The notes beneath the pieces were generated by a model. The model searched no databases, had not been told where the DNA came from, and saw only the letters and a list, made by a program, of their open reading frames with translations. Shown piece by piece: positions 24,367-32,755 of a stretch of 42,146 nt of DNA (the first letter of the stretch is position 1; every line of letters begins with the position of its first letter). Location: NCBI GenBank assembly GCA_945907755.1, contig CAMDTN010000020.1, positions 1-42,146 on the forward strand. The letters run 5' to 3'. Position numbers and translations under genes: made by a program. Source of the stretch: Singulisphaera sp. GP187 (GTDB taxonomy: Bacteria > Planctomycetota > GCA-002687715).

Positions 24367-27300
24367 GTGTGGCCTATGTGCCTTTGCAAGTGCTGGGTTC
24401 GCATTCGTTGCTGCGGGGCACTTTCACGCCTGAAGAACTGGTGCAGGCTGCGGTGCATTTAGGGCTGCGGCGTGTGGCGCTCACCGATCGCAACAGTCTG
24501 ATGGGCGCTGTGCGTTTTGTGAAAGCGGCTCGGGCGGCGGGAATCGAACCTGTGTTGGGGGTGGATCTACAGCACGGCAACACGCGCTGCACGGTGCTGG
24601 CGCGCGGGGCGCGGGGCTATGCCGCGTGCTGCCGTTTGGTGGGGCTGGTGCACAGCGCCGCGCCGCTGGATTTGCCCATGGCATTGGCAGAGCACGCGCA
24701 AGATTTGTTCCTCCTGTGCTCGGACACTGCATTGCTGGCGCGGCTGCATGGATTGGTGGGCGCCGCAGCAGTGCGCGCTGCGGTGGCACGCATTCCCGGA
24801 AGGCGCTCCTCCGAAGGCTTACGACGCTGCGCTGAAGAACTGGGCATCGCTTGCGTTGCCACCGGCGAAGTGCATCTACTGCGGCGCGAAGATCACGCCT
24901 TGCATTGCTTGCTGCGGGCCATCGCTGAGAAAACGGTGCTGGCGCGTTTGGATGCGGCGCAGGTGGCGCCGCCCGACGCATTGCTGCTGAGCGCTGCGGC
25001 TATGGCCGCGCGGCATCATGGTGAAGTTGAATTGCTGCGTGAAAGTTGTGCGTTGGCGGAAGCCAGCCCGGTAGCAATGGAACTGGGTGTTTTTCGCATG
25101 CCGCGCTGGTCGCAAGCAGAGGGCGCTGATGCGTCCGCAATGTTGGAGGCGTTGGTGCGTGCTGGGGCGCAGCGGCGTTATGGGCAAGTGGTTCCAGAAG
25201 CGGTGGCACAACGCTTGCAACAAGAGTTGGCCGTTATCAGAGAGTTGGAATTCTGCGATTACTTCTTGGTGGTGCACACCATCGCAGAGTTTGCGCGCTC
25301 CCGTGGCATTCCCTTTGTTGGGCGTGGTTCCGCCGCCAATTCCATGGTGGTTTATGTGCTGGGATTGACTCGGGTGGATCCGCTGGAACACGGCTTAGTG
25401 TTCGAGCGTTTTCTTTCGCGTTCGCGAAAAAGCCTGCCTGATGTGGATCTCGATTTTTGTTGGCGCCGCCGCGCCGAAGTGCTGGCTTTTGTGGATCGGA
25501 CTTGGGGTGCGGAGCGCGTGGCGCTGATTGCCACGGCCATTCAGTTGCGGCCACGGTTGGCGTTTCGTGAAGCTGCGGCTGCGCTGGGGATGCCGAAGAA
25601 TCTGTTGGGCAAGGTGGCGCAGACGTTGCCGTGGCATCTGGAGAAGGTGGTGCCCGAAGACTTGGCGGAACTGCGCCCTTGGTTGGATGCGCCGCAGGTG
25701 CGCGAGACGCTGCAACTGGCCGCAAGATTGGGCAAGTTGCCGCGCCACTTAGGAGTGCATCCTGGCGGCATGGTCATCGCAGATAAACCTCTGTGGCATT
25801 ACACGCCCGTGGTGCCTTCCGCGAAAGGCCCGTTGGTGACGCAAAACAGCATGACCTCCATTGAAGCCATGGGGTTGGTGAAAATCGATCTGTTGGGGCA
25901 GCGCTCACTGACCACGGTGGGAGACACCTTGCAGATCATCAGCAGCATAGGGGAGCCTGTGCCGGATCTGGCGCAAGTGCGCGCCGATGATCCTGCCACT
26001 GCGGCGTTGGTGGCGGAGGGCCGCAGCATCGGTTGCTTCCAGACGGAATCCCCAGCCATGCGGCGCCTGCTGGTGGAAATGCGTGCGCGCACCCGCGATG
26101 AAGTAGTGGATGCCATCGCGTTGGTGCGCCCCGGGCCATCGGGTGCTGGCATGAAGGACCATTATGTGCGCCGCGCTCGCGGACTCGAAGTCGCCACAGT
26201 GCCGCACCCGCTGTTAGAGCCGGTGTTGCGTCGCACCCGCGGCATCATGCTCTATCAAGAGGACATCTTGCGCGTGTGTGCGGCTTTGGCCGGGTTCAGT
26301 ATCGAAGAAGGCGATCAAGTGCGCGCGGCGTTGGGCAAACGCAAAGACCCTGAACAACTGGCGTTGCTGGCTGCGCGCTACGGCGCCGGAACGCAGCGCG
26401 CCGGAGTGGAAGATTCCGTGGCGGCTGAAGTGTGGTTGCAGATCAGCAACTTCGCGGCGTTCTCATTTTGCAAGGCTCACGCAGTCACCTACGGGCATCT
26501 CGCTTGGGAAGAACTGTGGCTGAAGGCCCGATACCCGGCGGCATTTTTTTGTGCGGTGCTGAACAATGATCGCGGTTATTACGCAGACCGCGTGTATGTG
26601 GACGAAGCGCGGCGTTGTGGCGTGCGCTTCTTGTTGCCTGATGTGAACCGCAGCCAGAAGCTGCTGACTCCGGAACGGGGCAGCTTGCGCATTGGTCTTG
26701 GGCGTGTGAAAGGGCTGCGCGAAGAAATCTTGGAGTGTTTGCTGCAAAACCGCGCTGCGCACGGCGTGTTCCTGTCGTTCACCGAACTTTTAGAACGCGT
26801 GCCGTTGCACCGCGACGAAGCGGAGGCGTTGGTTCGCTGTGGTGCGCTGGATGCCTTCGAGCACACGCGCCCAGAATTACTGTGGCGCTTGCATTTGCGC
26901 CGCAAGCCTGCGGCCAGTGGAGCGCCGGGTCTTTTTGCGGAGGCTGCGCCGCGTGCGTTGTTGCCGCGCGTGGCAGATTTTTCCGACGAACGCAAGCGTC
27001 GCGACGAGTACGCATTGCTGGGCTTTTGTGCCGCTGGTGGTGCCGCCATTTTTGGCGACGGGGCGCAGGCCTGCAGCCCAGAGGCGTTGACGGTGGCCGC
27101 GTTGGCAGCAAGGATAGGTCAGTCGGTGCTGTGCCGTGGTTGGGTTTCCGCTTCGCGGCGGTTGCGTACGAAAGAGGGGCGCTACATGCGTTTCTTAAGC
27201 GTGGAAGATGCGAGTGGCATGGTGGAAGCCGTGCTGCACCCAGAGGCCTACACGCGTCACGGCATGAAGCTGGTCGGCGAAGGTCCGTTCGAATTTCGCG

Positions 27301-27548
27301 GTGGAATGGAACAGCGTTTTGGCGTTCCTTGCCTCGTGGTGGAGGCGGTGAGCAATCTGCAGGAAACTTGTGCGCGTCAGCTTTGCTTCGGCGGATCGAT
27401 TCGGAACCAACGATTGAGATCTTCGGGAGTGGGCGTGCCCAGAGGATCAGGGCGCCCAGCGAACCTTGGGAACAGCACGACGCGATCGCCACGCCACCCT
27501 TCAGGTACCCAGACCTGCCCGCAGATGGAGCAGCTAGATTCGCCATGA
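24363..27548 (+). CDS. dnaE2: Error-prone DNA polymerase III alpha subunit, DnaE2-like
   Basis: This 1061-residue protein begins with a PHP domain (residues 4-70). Its metal-binding His cluster is degenerate: LQVLGSHS in place of LHxHS, and TDRN in place of TDHN. The C-family polymerase core is intact, with catalytic D362 and D364 in PDVDLDF and the third Asp in KIDLLG (about 508). The OB-fold near 920-980 (LCRGWVSASRRL) ends the recognisable part. The last 62 residues (from about 27361) use rare codons and have no domain features, and an antisense small gene occupies the same DNA. DnaE2 performs translesion synthesis with ImuB, whose likely homologue overlaps the start by 4 bp (ATGA). Confidence 0.87.
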   Translation: MSVAYVPLQVLGSHSLLRGTFTPEELVQAAVHLGLRRVALTDRNSLMGAVRFVKAARAAGIEPVLGVDLQHGNTRCTVLARGARGYAACCRLVGLVHSAAPLDLPMALAEHAQDLFLLCSDTALLARLHGLVGAAAVRAAVARIPGRRSSEGLRRCAEELGIACVATGEVHLLRREDHALHCLLRAIAEKTVLARLDAAQVAPPDALLLSAAAMAARHHGEVELLRESCALAEASPVAMELGVFRMPRWSQAEGADASAMLEALVRAGAQRRYGQVVPEAVAQRLQQELAVIRELEFCDYFLVVHTIAEFARSRGIPFVGRGSAANSMVVYVLGLTRVDPLEHGLVFERFLSRSRKSLPDVDLDFCWRRRAEVLAFVDRTWGAERVALIATAIQLRPRLAFREAAAALGMPKNLLGKVAQTLPWHLEKVVPEDLAELRPWLDAPQVRETLQLAARLGKLPRHLGVHPGGMVIADKPLWHYTPVVPSAKGPLVTQNSMTSIEAMGLVKIDLLGQRSLTTVGDTLQIISSIGEPVPDLAQVRADDPATAALVAEGRSIGCFQTESPAMRRLLVEMRARTRDEVVDAIALVRPGPSGAGMKDHYVRRARGLEVATVPHPLLEPVLRRTRGIMLYQEDILRVCAALAGFSIEEGDQVRAALGKRKDPEQLALLAARYGAGTQRAGVEDSVAAEVWLQISNFAAFSFCKAHAVTYGHLAWEELWLKARYPAAFFCAVLNNDRGYYADRVYVDEARRCGVRFLLPDVNRSQKLLTPERGSLRIGLGRVKGLREEILECLLQNRAAHGVFLSFTELLERVPLHRDEAEALVRCGALDAFEHTRPELLWRLHLRRKPAASGAPGLFAEAAPRALLPRVADFSDERKRRDEYALLGFCAAGGAAIFGDGAQACSPEALTVAALAARIGQSVLCRGWVSASRRLRTKEGRYMRFLSVEDASGMVEAVLHPEAYTRHGMKLVGEGPFEFRGGMEQRFGVPCLVVEAVSNLQETCARQLCFGGSIRNQRLRSSGVGVPRGSGRPANLGNSTTRSPRHPSGTQTCPQMEQLDSP

Positions 27549-27562
27549 GCATGAACGCTCAT
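27377..27562 (-). CDS. Small CxxC protein, antisense to the dnaE2 tail
   Basis: This 61-residue reading frame starts MSVHAHGESSC. It contains CSICGQ (residues 11-16), WVPEGWRG, and a Pro-rich C-terminus with GRPDPLGTPTPEDL. An in-frame GTG at 27649 would add 29 residues with a CxC pair (ACTCQ), making a possible four-Cys metal site. The codon choice looks more native than that of the dnaE2 tail on the other strand over the same bases. No family is recognised and there is no clear Shine-Dalgarno sequence. A promoter-like TTGGTC, 18 bp, TATACT lies upstream at 27715-27686. It could alternatively be a chance open frame. Confidence 0.42.
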   Translation of the reverse strand: MSVHAHGESSCSICGQVWVPEGWRGDRVVLFPRFAGRPDPLGTPTPEDLNRWFRIDPPKQS

Positions 27563-27685
27563 GGACTTTGAGTCGTAACCCCGTTGGCAAGTGCAGGCTT
27601 TAGTGGTCAAACAAAATTCCGATTCGTGCAGACGCCAGAAAACTACCACTCGTATCGGCGCTGTGGGCCAACAGGCTGATGCGGG

Positions 27686-27715
27686 AGTATAGACCGAGAA
27701 CGGCTGGAAGACCAA
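27686..27715 (-). promoter_or_regulatory. Possible promoter for the small CxxC gene
   Basis: On the minus strand, TTGGTC (27715-27710), 18 bp and TATACT (27691-27686) lie just after the UMF1 transporter stop, in an AT-richer 158-bp gap. The predicted start is about 27679. No other feature is seen in 27563-27720. Confidence 0.3.
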
Positions 27716-27720
27716 AATAA

Positions 27721-28983
27721 CTAAGAAAAGTCTGAAGATTGGCGCAAGTCGCTGTCAACCGTGTTGTTGCGTCGAGCGGCCTGAAGGCCTCTGTGCAAAT
27801 CGACCTTCCGCAATGCCACTAGGCCGCCCAAGAAAAGCAGCCCGCACAGGCCCAAAGACTCGCGCAGCGGCAGCGCCGAACGCAGCACGGTAAAGCAGAC
27901 CAGACCCAGCAATGCGCCGCCTTTGCCCGCGAAACCCCAGAGGCCAAACCATGTGGCTGCGCGGCCTTCAGGTGCCAACATGCCCACGACCGCGCGCGCG
28001 GACGCCTGCGTGGCACCCATGCCAGCACCGGCCAAGGCCGCCCCGATGTGGAAAAGCGTGCTGTCAACGGCAACCGTACAGCAGAGCACCGCCGCTATCC
28101 ACACCACTAACGACAACTTGAGCCCGCCCATGGCGCCAAAGCGGTCTTGGAAAACACCGCAGCCCCACGCACCTAGGCCCGCAGTGACTTGCAGCAAAAT
28201 GAACAGGCGCATGACCGCCCCGTCATCGAGGCCGACGACTTCTTCGGCGTAGATAGCAGCAAGAGTGATGACCACGGCAACGCCCGCTTGGAACAAGCAC
28301 TGCGCCTGCAGGAAATGCAATGTATCGCGCCAGTGACCACGCTGCTGCCAAAGGTCGCGCAAAGCGCCCGTGTCTGACGCATTGTTGCTGGTTGCGGCGG
28401 GAGGCTCGCGCAGCAGCAGCACTGCTGGCAGCGCGCAGATGAAGAAGAATGCGGCGGTGAGCAACAAGGCAGTGCCCATGGCGCCGTCGGCCGCGATGGG
28501 ATTCACCAACAACAACGCTGCAAGGCCGCCGCAGTAACCCACAGCCCAGCCCATGCCGGAAATGCGTCCGAGTTCTGCTGTGGTGCCAAGTGTGGGTAGG
28601 AAAGCACTGACCGCGTTTTCGCTGATCAAGAAAGCTAGGCCGGCGCAGAACAACAAGACGATGCTTGCACCGAAGTCTTGGGTTTGACCCAGCAACGCAG
28701 TGGCGCCGCAACAGACCACGACTGTGGCTGTTAGCCAGCGTTTGCGTTGGGCCTTGCGATCGGCGGCGGCACCAATCGAAGGCCCGAGCAGCATGGCTGC
28801 GGCCATGGTGGCGGCGTTACACAGCGCCCAGAGCGCATCAGCTTGCAGGCCAAAAGCGCCTTCCGCCGGAACGACATGATTCACGAACCAGCGTGCGTAG
28901 ACCACTGTGATCACGACGGTGGTGAAAGATGAATTAGCGAAATCAAAGGCGCACCATGCGGCGCGCTCGATGCTGCGGTTCAA
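27721..28983 (-). CDS. UMF1-type major facilitator superfamily transporter
   Basis: This 420-residue polytopic membrane protein has about 12 hydrophobic segments. The N-terminal ERAAWCAFDFANSSF is the signature of the UMF1/Atg22-like MFS branch, and GPSIGAAADRKAQRKRW corresponds to the MFS loop 2-3 motif. Substrates of bacterial members are mostly unknown. I chose TTG at 28983, which forms a TTGA overlap with the preceding small gene and has GAGG about 7 bp upstream. Starting further up (TTG at 29013) would lengthen the overlap without adding family sequence. The gene belongs to the leftward unit headed by the ABC exporter. Confidence 0.87.
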   Translation of the reverse strand: MNRSIERAAWCAFDFANSSFTTVVITVVYARWFVNHVVPAEGAFGLQADALWALCNAATMAAAMLLGPSIGAAADRKAQRKRWLTATVVVCCGATALLGQTQDFGASIVLLFCAGLAFLISENAVSAFLPTLGTTAELGRISGMGWAVGYCGGLAALLLVNPIAADGAMGTALLLTAAFFFICALPAVLLLREPPAATSNNASDTGALRDLWQQRGHWRDTLHFLQAQCLFQAGVAVVITLAAIYAEEVVGLDDGAVMRLFILLQVTAGLGAWGCGVFQDRFGAMGGLKLSLVVWIAAVLCCTVAVDSTLFHIGAALAGAGMGATQASARAVVGMLAPEGRAATWFGLWGFAGKGGALLGLVCFTVLRSALPLRESLGLCGLLFLGGLVALRKVDLHRGLQAARRNNTVDSDLRQSSDFS

Positions 28984-29144
28984 GAGCCGCCTCGTAAGCG
29001 CGTGCCTAACCAAAACACGAAGAAGCCTCCGGCACCAAAGGTGATGAATGCACCTTCAGAGACATCGATCCAAAATGCACCCAGCGCGGCCCCGCCCGTC
29101 AGCAGCAACCCAGCGATCTGCAAGACCTTGCCGAGTGTGCGCAT
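28980..29144 (-). CDS. 54-residue membrane protein between the ABC exporter and UMF1 genes
   Basis: The frame reads MRTLGKVLQIAGLLLTGGAA and continues with FWIDVSEG, then FITFGAGGFFVFWLG and ends in TRLRGGS. It has two hydrophobic segments joined by a short acidic loop, giving a helical hairpin with positively charged ends. The ATG is 12 bp after the stop of the ABC subunit gene, and the stop overlaps the transporter start as TTGA. The conserved-looking start and perfect placement argue that it is real. I can assign no function; an accessory subunit of one of the flanking transporters is possible. Confidence 0.7.
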   Translation of the reverse strand: MRTLGKVLQIAGLLLTGGAALGAFWIDVSEGAFITFGAGGFFVFWLGTRLRGGS

Positions 29145-29156
29145 GGCCGCAGGGTA

Positions 29157-30956
29157 TCAGGCGGACTGTGGTGCAGCAGCAAGTGGCGCTTCGCCGTCGT
29201 CGCGGAACTGCAAACGATAGAGACGCGCATACAAACCGTTGGCTGCAAGTAGTTCGCGGTGTGGCCCTTGTTCGACGAGTCGTCCGTGGTGGAGCACCAA
29301 TGCGCGGTCGCAGTGTTCGACTGTGCTCAAGCGGTGCGCGATGACCAGTGCAGTGCGACCCCTTAGCACGCTGCGCAGAGCCCGCGACAAGCGCGCCTCC
29401 GTTTCGGTGTCGATGCTGGCGGTGGCTTCATCGAGGATCAAGATGGCGGGGTCTTGCGCCAGAGTGCGCGCAAAGGCGAGGAGCTGTTTCTCGCCGCTGC
29501 TGAGCCCCTCGCCACGCTCACGGACATGTCCGTCCAGCCCGCCCAGCCGTGCCGCGATGGAGCTCGCCTGCGCTGTTTCAAGGCACTTGCTCAAAGCAGC
29601 GTCATCGCACGCGGTGCCGCCCAGTAGCAAGTTCTCGCGCAAGGTCCCCGCAAACAGGAACACATCTTGCAGCACCACGCCCACATGCCGCCGCAGAAAC
29701 GCTGCTGGCAGCGTATTGACCGCGCGCCCATCAATCAGCACGCGGCCTGCGCCGGGGTCGTACAGGCGTGCCAGTAGCGCCATGACAGTAGATTTTCCGG
29801 CACCTGTAGAGCCCACCAGCGCTACGCGTTCATGCGCAGCAATCTCTAAATTCAATCCGCGCAGCACCGGCATGCTGCCATATGCGAAATCGACGGATTC
29901 GAAACGGATCGCTCCGGCAACAGTCTCGGGTGCAGGCTGCACTTGGGTGGGGTCTAACGCCGAACCAGTGTCAAGAAGATGAAACACGCGATCGCCAGCA
30001 GCTACTGCAGATTGCAAAATGTTGACGCGATCAGTCACTTGCCGCAGTGGCTCGATGAACATGGCCAGATAGAACCAGAAACTGAGCAGCGTTCCGACAG
30101 GGAGGTCTGCATTGGTGACGCGTTGGTAGCCCACCAACAGCAGCAATGCGGTCCCGAGCGCTGGCAGAAACTCGGTGCCTGGGAAGAACCACGAAAAATT
30201 GTGCACTGTGCGTAGGTGCGCGTCGCGCAGTGCATCGTTGCGCGTGTCGTAGTTGGATTGGGCCCAACTCTCGCGCCCATGCGCGCGGATGGTGTTGATG
30301 CCGGCGATGGCTTCAGAGGCGAAGCCGTTGCACTCGCCAGTGCGCTCGCGCACTTCGCGGAAAAACACGCGGCCCCGCCGTTGGAACCAGAAGGCCCACA
30401 GCAGAATCAACGGCACGACGCACAATGTGGCCAGGGCTAAGCGCCAATCCAGCACCAGCAGCACCACAGAGATGCCGGCAATGCGCAACAAGTCCGCCAG
30501 CATGACATCAACGCCGGAGACAAAGAACTCGTTGATCGTGTCGATGTCTTGCGTGACGCGTGTCACCAGCACGCCGCTGTTGTGGCTGTCGAAGAAGCGC
30601 AAATCGCGCGAGAGCAGATGATCAAAAAGCTCGCAGCGCAAGTCGTGAACAACCCGTTGGCCTGTGCGGTTGGTGATGCGAGTTTGCACGTAACGCGCGC
30701 CGAGTGCGGCTGCCCCCAGCCCGGCCAACGCAAGCGCTGCCCACACCAATCCTTGTGCTGAAGCCGCCGCGTCTACGCGAGGTTGCAGCCACATGTCCAC
30801 GCTGCGCCCAAGAACCAAGGGCATGGCCAAGTTCAGCGCCATGATCAACAACAGCAGCAGCGAAGAAACGACGAATCCGGATGCATGAGGGCGCGCGAAA
30901 CGCAGCAAGCGCACAACAAGTGCGCGATCAAAAACTCGGCCCGTGAGCGCGCTCAT
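29157..30956 (-). CDS. ABC exporter half-transporter, canonical NBD subunit
   Basis: This 599-residue protein has an N-terminal six-helix transmembrane domain and a C-terminal ATPase domain. Walker A is GSTGAGKST, the Q-loop is VVLQDVF, the signature is LSSGEKQ, Walker B plus catalytic Glu is LILDEAT, and the H-loop is IAHRLSTV. The start at 30956 overlaps the stop of the next upstream subunit gene as ATGA. Together they form a heterodimeric type IV exporter of the YheI/YheH or TM287/288 kind, probably for lipids, drugs or peptides. In this subunit the catalytic Glu is present. The longer frame extending to 31256 is antisense-like and not used. Confidence 0.92.
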   Translation of the reverse strand: MSALTGRVFDRALVVRLLRFARPHASGFVVSSLLLLLIMALNLAMPLVLGRSVDMWLQPRVDAAASAQGLVWAALALAGLGAAALGARYVQTRITNRTGQRVVHDLRCELFDHLLSRDLRFFDSHNSGVLVTRVTQDIDTINEFFVSGVDVMLADLLRIAGISVVLLVLDWRLALATLCVVPLILLWAFWFQRRGRVFFREVRERTGECNGFASEAIAGINTIRAHGRESWAQSNYDTRNDALRDAHLRTVHNFSWFFPGTEFLPALGTALLLLVGYQRVTNADLPVGTLLSFWFYLAMFIEPLRQVTDRVNILQSAVAAGDRVFHLLDTGSALDPTQVQPAPETVAGAIRFESVDFAYGSMPVLRGLNLEIAAHERVALVGSTGAGKSTVMALLARLYDPGAGRVLIDGRAVNTLPAAFLRRHVGVVLQDVFLFAGTLRENLLLGGTACDDAALSKCLETAQASSIAARLGGLDGHVRERGEGLSSGEKQLLAFARTLAQDPAILILDEATASIDTETEARLSRALRSVLRGRTALVIAHRLSTVEHCDRALVLHHGRLVEQGPHRELLAANGLYARLYRLQFRDDGEAPLAAAPQSA

Positions 30957-32737
30957 TCTTTGGCCTCGACAGTGCTGAGGTCGTCTGCCGCATGCCACAG
31001 ATTGCGGTACGAGCCTTCCGCGCGCAGGAGCGCGCTGTGCGTGCCTTGCTGCACGAGGCGGCCCTCTTGCAGCACGAGAATCGTGTCTGCGTGGGCCAGT
31101 GCGTGCAGACGGTGCGTCACGATGATGGTGGTGCGGATGCTCGGTGACGCCTGCAACGCGGCACAGATGCGTTCCTCGGTTTCGGCATCCACGGCGGAAA
31201 GTGGGTCGTCCAGCAGCAGTACTGGTGCGTCCAATAACAAGGCACGCGCCAAGCAAGCGCGTTGCCGTTGCCCGCCGGACAGGGTGACACCGCGCTCACC
31301 CACCATGGTGTCCAGTCCTTGCGGCAGTTGTTGCAGATCTGCCGTCAACGCCGCGGTTGCGACCGCTGCATCAAGGCGCTCATCGCTGACGCGGTGCCCG
31401 AACAGAATATTGGCGCGCAGAGTGTCGCTGAAGAGAAAGCTCTCTTGCAGCACCACCGCCAATTGGCGGCGCAAGTCGGGGAGCGCCCAGTCCATCACAT
31501 CTTGGCCACAAACGAATAATGTGCCACGCGGCGGGTCGTGCAGGCGCAGCAGCAATTGCAGCAGCGTGCTCTTGCCGCTGCCCATGCGCCCAACCACGCC
31601 CACCGTGGCCCCAATGGGGATGCTGAAGGAAACATCATGCAAGACATCTGCAGCGGCATCGGTGTGGCGGAAGCTCAAATGACGCGCTTCGATCAGCGCC
31701 GGACCAAGGCCAATAGAGCCGCGAAGATCTTCTGTCTCCATGGCCCGCAGTTTGTTGATCAGGCCCAAATTGGCGTCGGCGGACTGGAACAAACCCAGTG
31801 TCCAGCCAAGGGCGATCATGGGCCACACCAGCAAGTTGAGGTAACCGCTGAAGGCGGTGAACGCGCCGAGCGTGAGTTCGCCTTCCAGCACAGCACGGCC
31901 ACCGAACAAAAATATGAGAACCAAGGCCAGCCCGGCGAAGAGCTCGATGCTGCCTGAAAACAGCGCGCGCTGCCGCACCAAGCGAAGACTGGTTTGTTGC
32001 AGTCGTTGCGACATGACACCGAAGGAATGGGCGCGCTGTTGTTCACGCCCAAGTGTCTTCACGACGCGCATCCCGGCAAAGCTCTCTTGCGCTTCCGCGG
32101 CGAGCAAACCCTGAAGCTCTTGCACTTCGGTACTGAGTGTGTGGATGCGGCGCAGGATGGGCCGCAACGCCACAAAGAGTGCCAGCATGGGCAACACAGC
32201 CACCAAACTGAGAAGTGGCGCTGTGCCGAGCATCAGCGCGAGTGCGGCGGTCCCCAAGGCGGCAGTGCCGATGGCGTGCATGAGCCCAGGCCCATAGCCC
32301 ATGCGCACGGCTTCAGGTGCGCCGGTCAGCCGCGTCAGGACTTCACCACGGCGTAGTGAAGCGAATGGCACCAAACGCACCTGCAGCATGTGTTGGAACA
32401 GTCCCGAGCGCATGTCGCGTTCGGTGTGACGACTCCAGCCGATCAGCAGCCAGCGCATCCACCATTGGCACACCGCGGTGATCGCAGCGAAGCCGAGAAC
32501 CAACCAAAGCATTTTGTGCAGCTCTGACAAGTCGGCGTGCTGCACCACAACATCCACTGCTTTACCGGTGAAGAACGGTGCTGCCACGGCCAAGGTGTTG
32601 CGCAGCAACAAGCACGCCGCGCCTATGGCGATGTGTGGCCAGCGCAGGCGTGCGGAACTAAGGAGTGTTGGTTCACGGAGGAATTGAAACACGGTGGTGC
32701 GGGCATGATGCTGGCCCGCGCGCGTGGCGGCAAGCAT
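30953..32737 (-). CDS. ABC exporter half-transporter, degenerate NBD subunit
   Basis: This protein of about 594 residues has the same layout as its partner. Walker A is GRMGSGKST, the signature is LSGGQRQR, Walker B is LLLDDP, and the H-loop is VTHRLHA. The residue after the Walker B Asp is Asp instead of Glu, as in the degenerate site of heterodimeric exporters, so ATP hydrolysis should be asymmetric. The start is uncertain: ATG at 32737 is used, while GTG at 32692 (VFQFLREP) gives a shorter N-terminus. No Shine-Dalgarno sequence supports either. The divergent lpxK gene begins only 18 bp away, so the two promoters must overlap. Confidence 0.9.
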   Translation of the reverse strand: MLAATRAGQHHARTTVFQFLREPTLLSSARLRWPHIAIGAACLLLRNTLAVAAPFFTGKAVDVVVQHADLSELHKMLWLVLGFAAITAVCQWWMRWLLIGWSRHTERDMRSGLFQHMLQVRLVPFASLRRGEVLTRLTGAPEAVRMGYGPGLMHAIGTAALGTAALALMLGTAPLLSLVAVLPMLALFVALRPILRRIHTLSTEVQELQGLLAAEAQESFAGMRVVKTLGREQQRAHSFGVMSQRLQQTSLRLVRQRALFSGSIELFAGLALVLIFLFGGRAVLEGELTLGAFTAFSGYLNLLVWPMIALGWTLGLFQSADANLGLINKLRAMETEDLRGSIGLGPALIEARHLSFRHTDAAADVLHDVSFSIPIGATVGVVGRMGSGKSTLLQLLLRLHDPPRGTLFVCGQDVMDWALPDLRRQLAVVLQESFLFSDTLRANILFGHRVSDERLDAAVATAALTADLQQLPQGLDTMVGERGVTLSGGQRQRACLARALLLDAPVLLLDDPLSAVDAETEERICAALQASPSIRTTIIVTHRLHALAHADTILVLQEGRLVQQGTHSALLRAEGSYRNLWHAADDLSTVEAKE

Positions 32738-32755
32738 GCTACGGTTCGCGCAGCG

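Noticed and set aside
25204-25220. Perfect sigma-54-type site TGGCAC-N5-TTGCAA
   Set aside because: It lies deep inside dnaE2 on the coding strand and is explained by ordinary codons (Ala-Gln-Arg-Leu-Gln). No gene starts downstream, so I take it as chance despite the activator in the window.
26779-27552. 257-residue open frame on the minus strand
   Set aside because: It is antisense to the DnaE2 OB-fold region, which has clear family motifs; the frame shows no recognisable protein.
27545-27562. Inverted repeat ATGAGC-N6-GCTCAT at the end of dnaE2
   Set aside because: A 6-bp stem without a T tract on either strand, lying over the start of the small CxxC frame; not convincing as a terminator.
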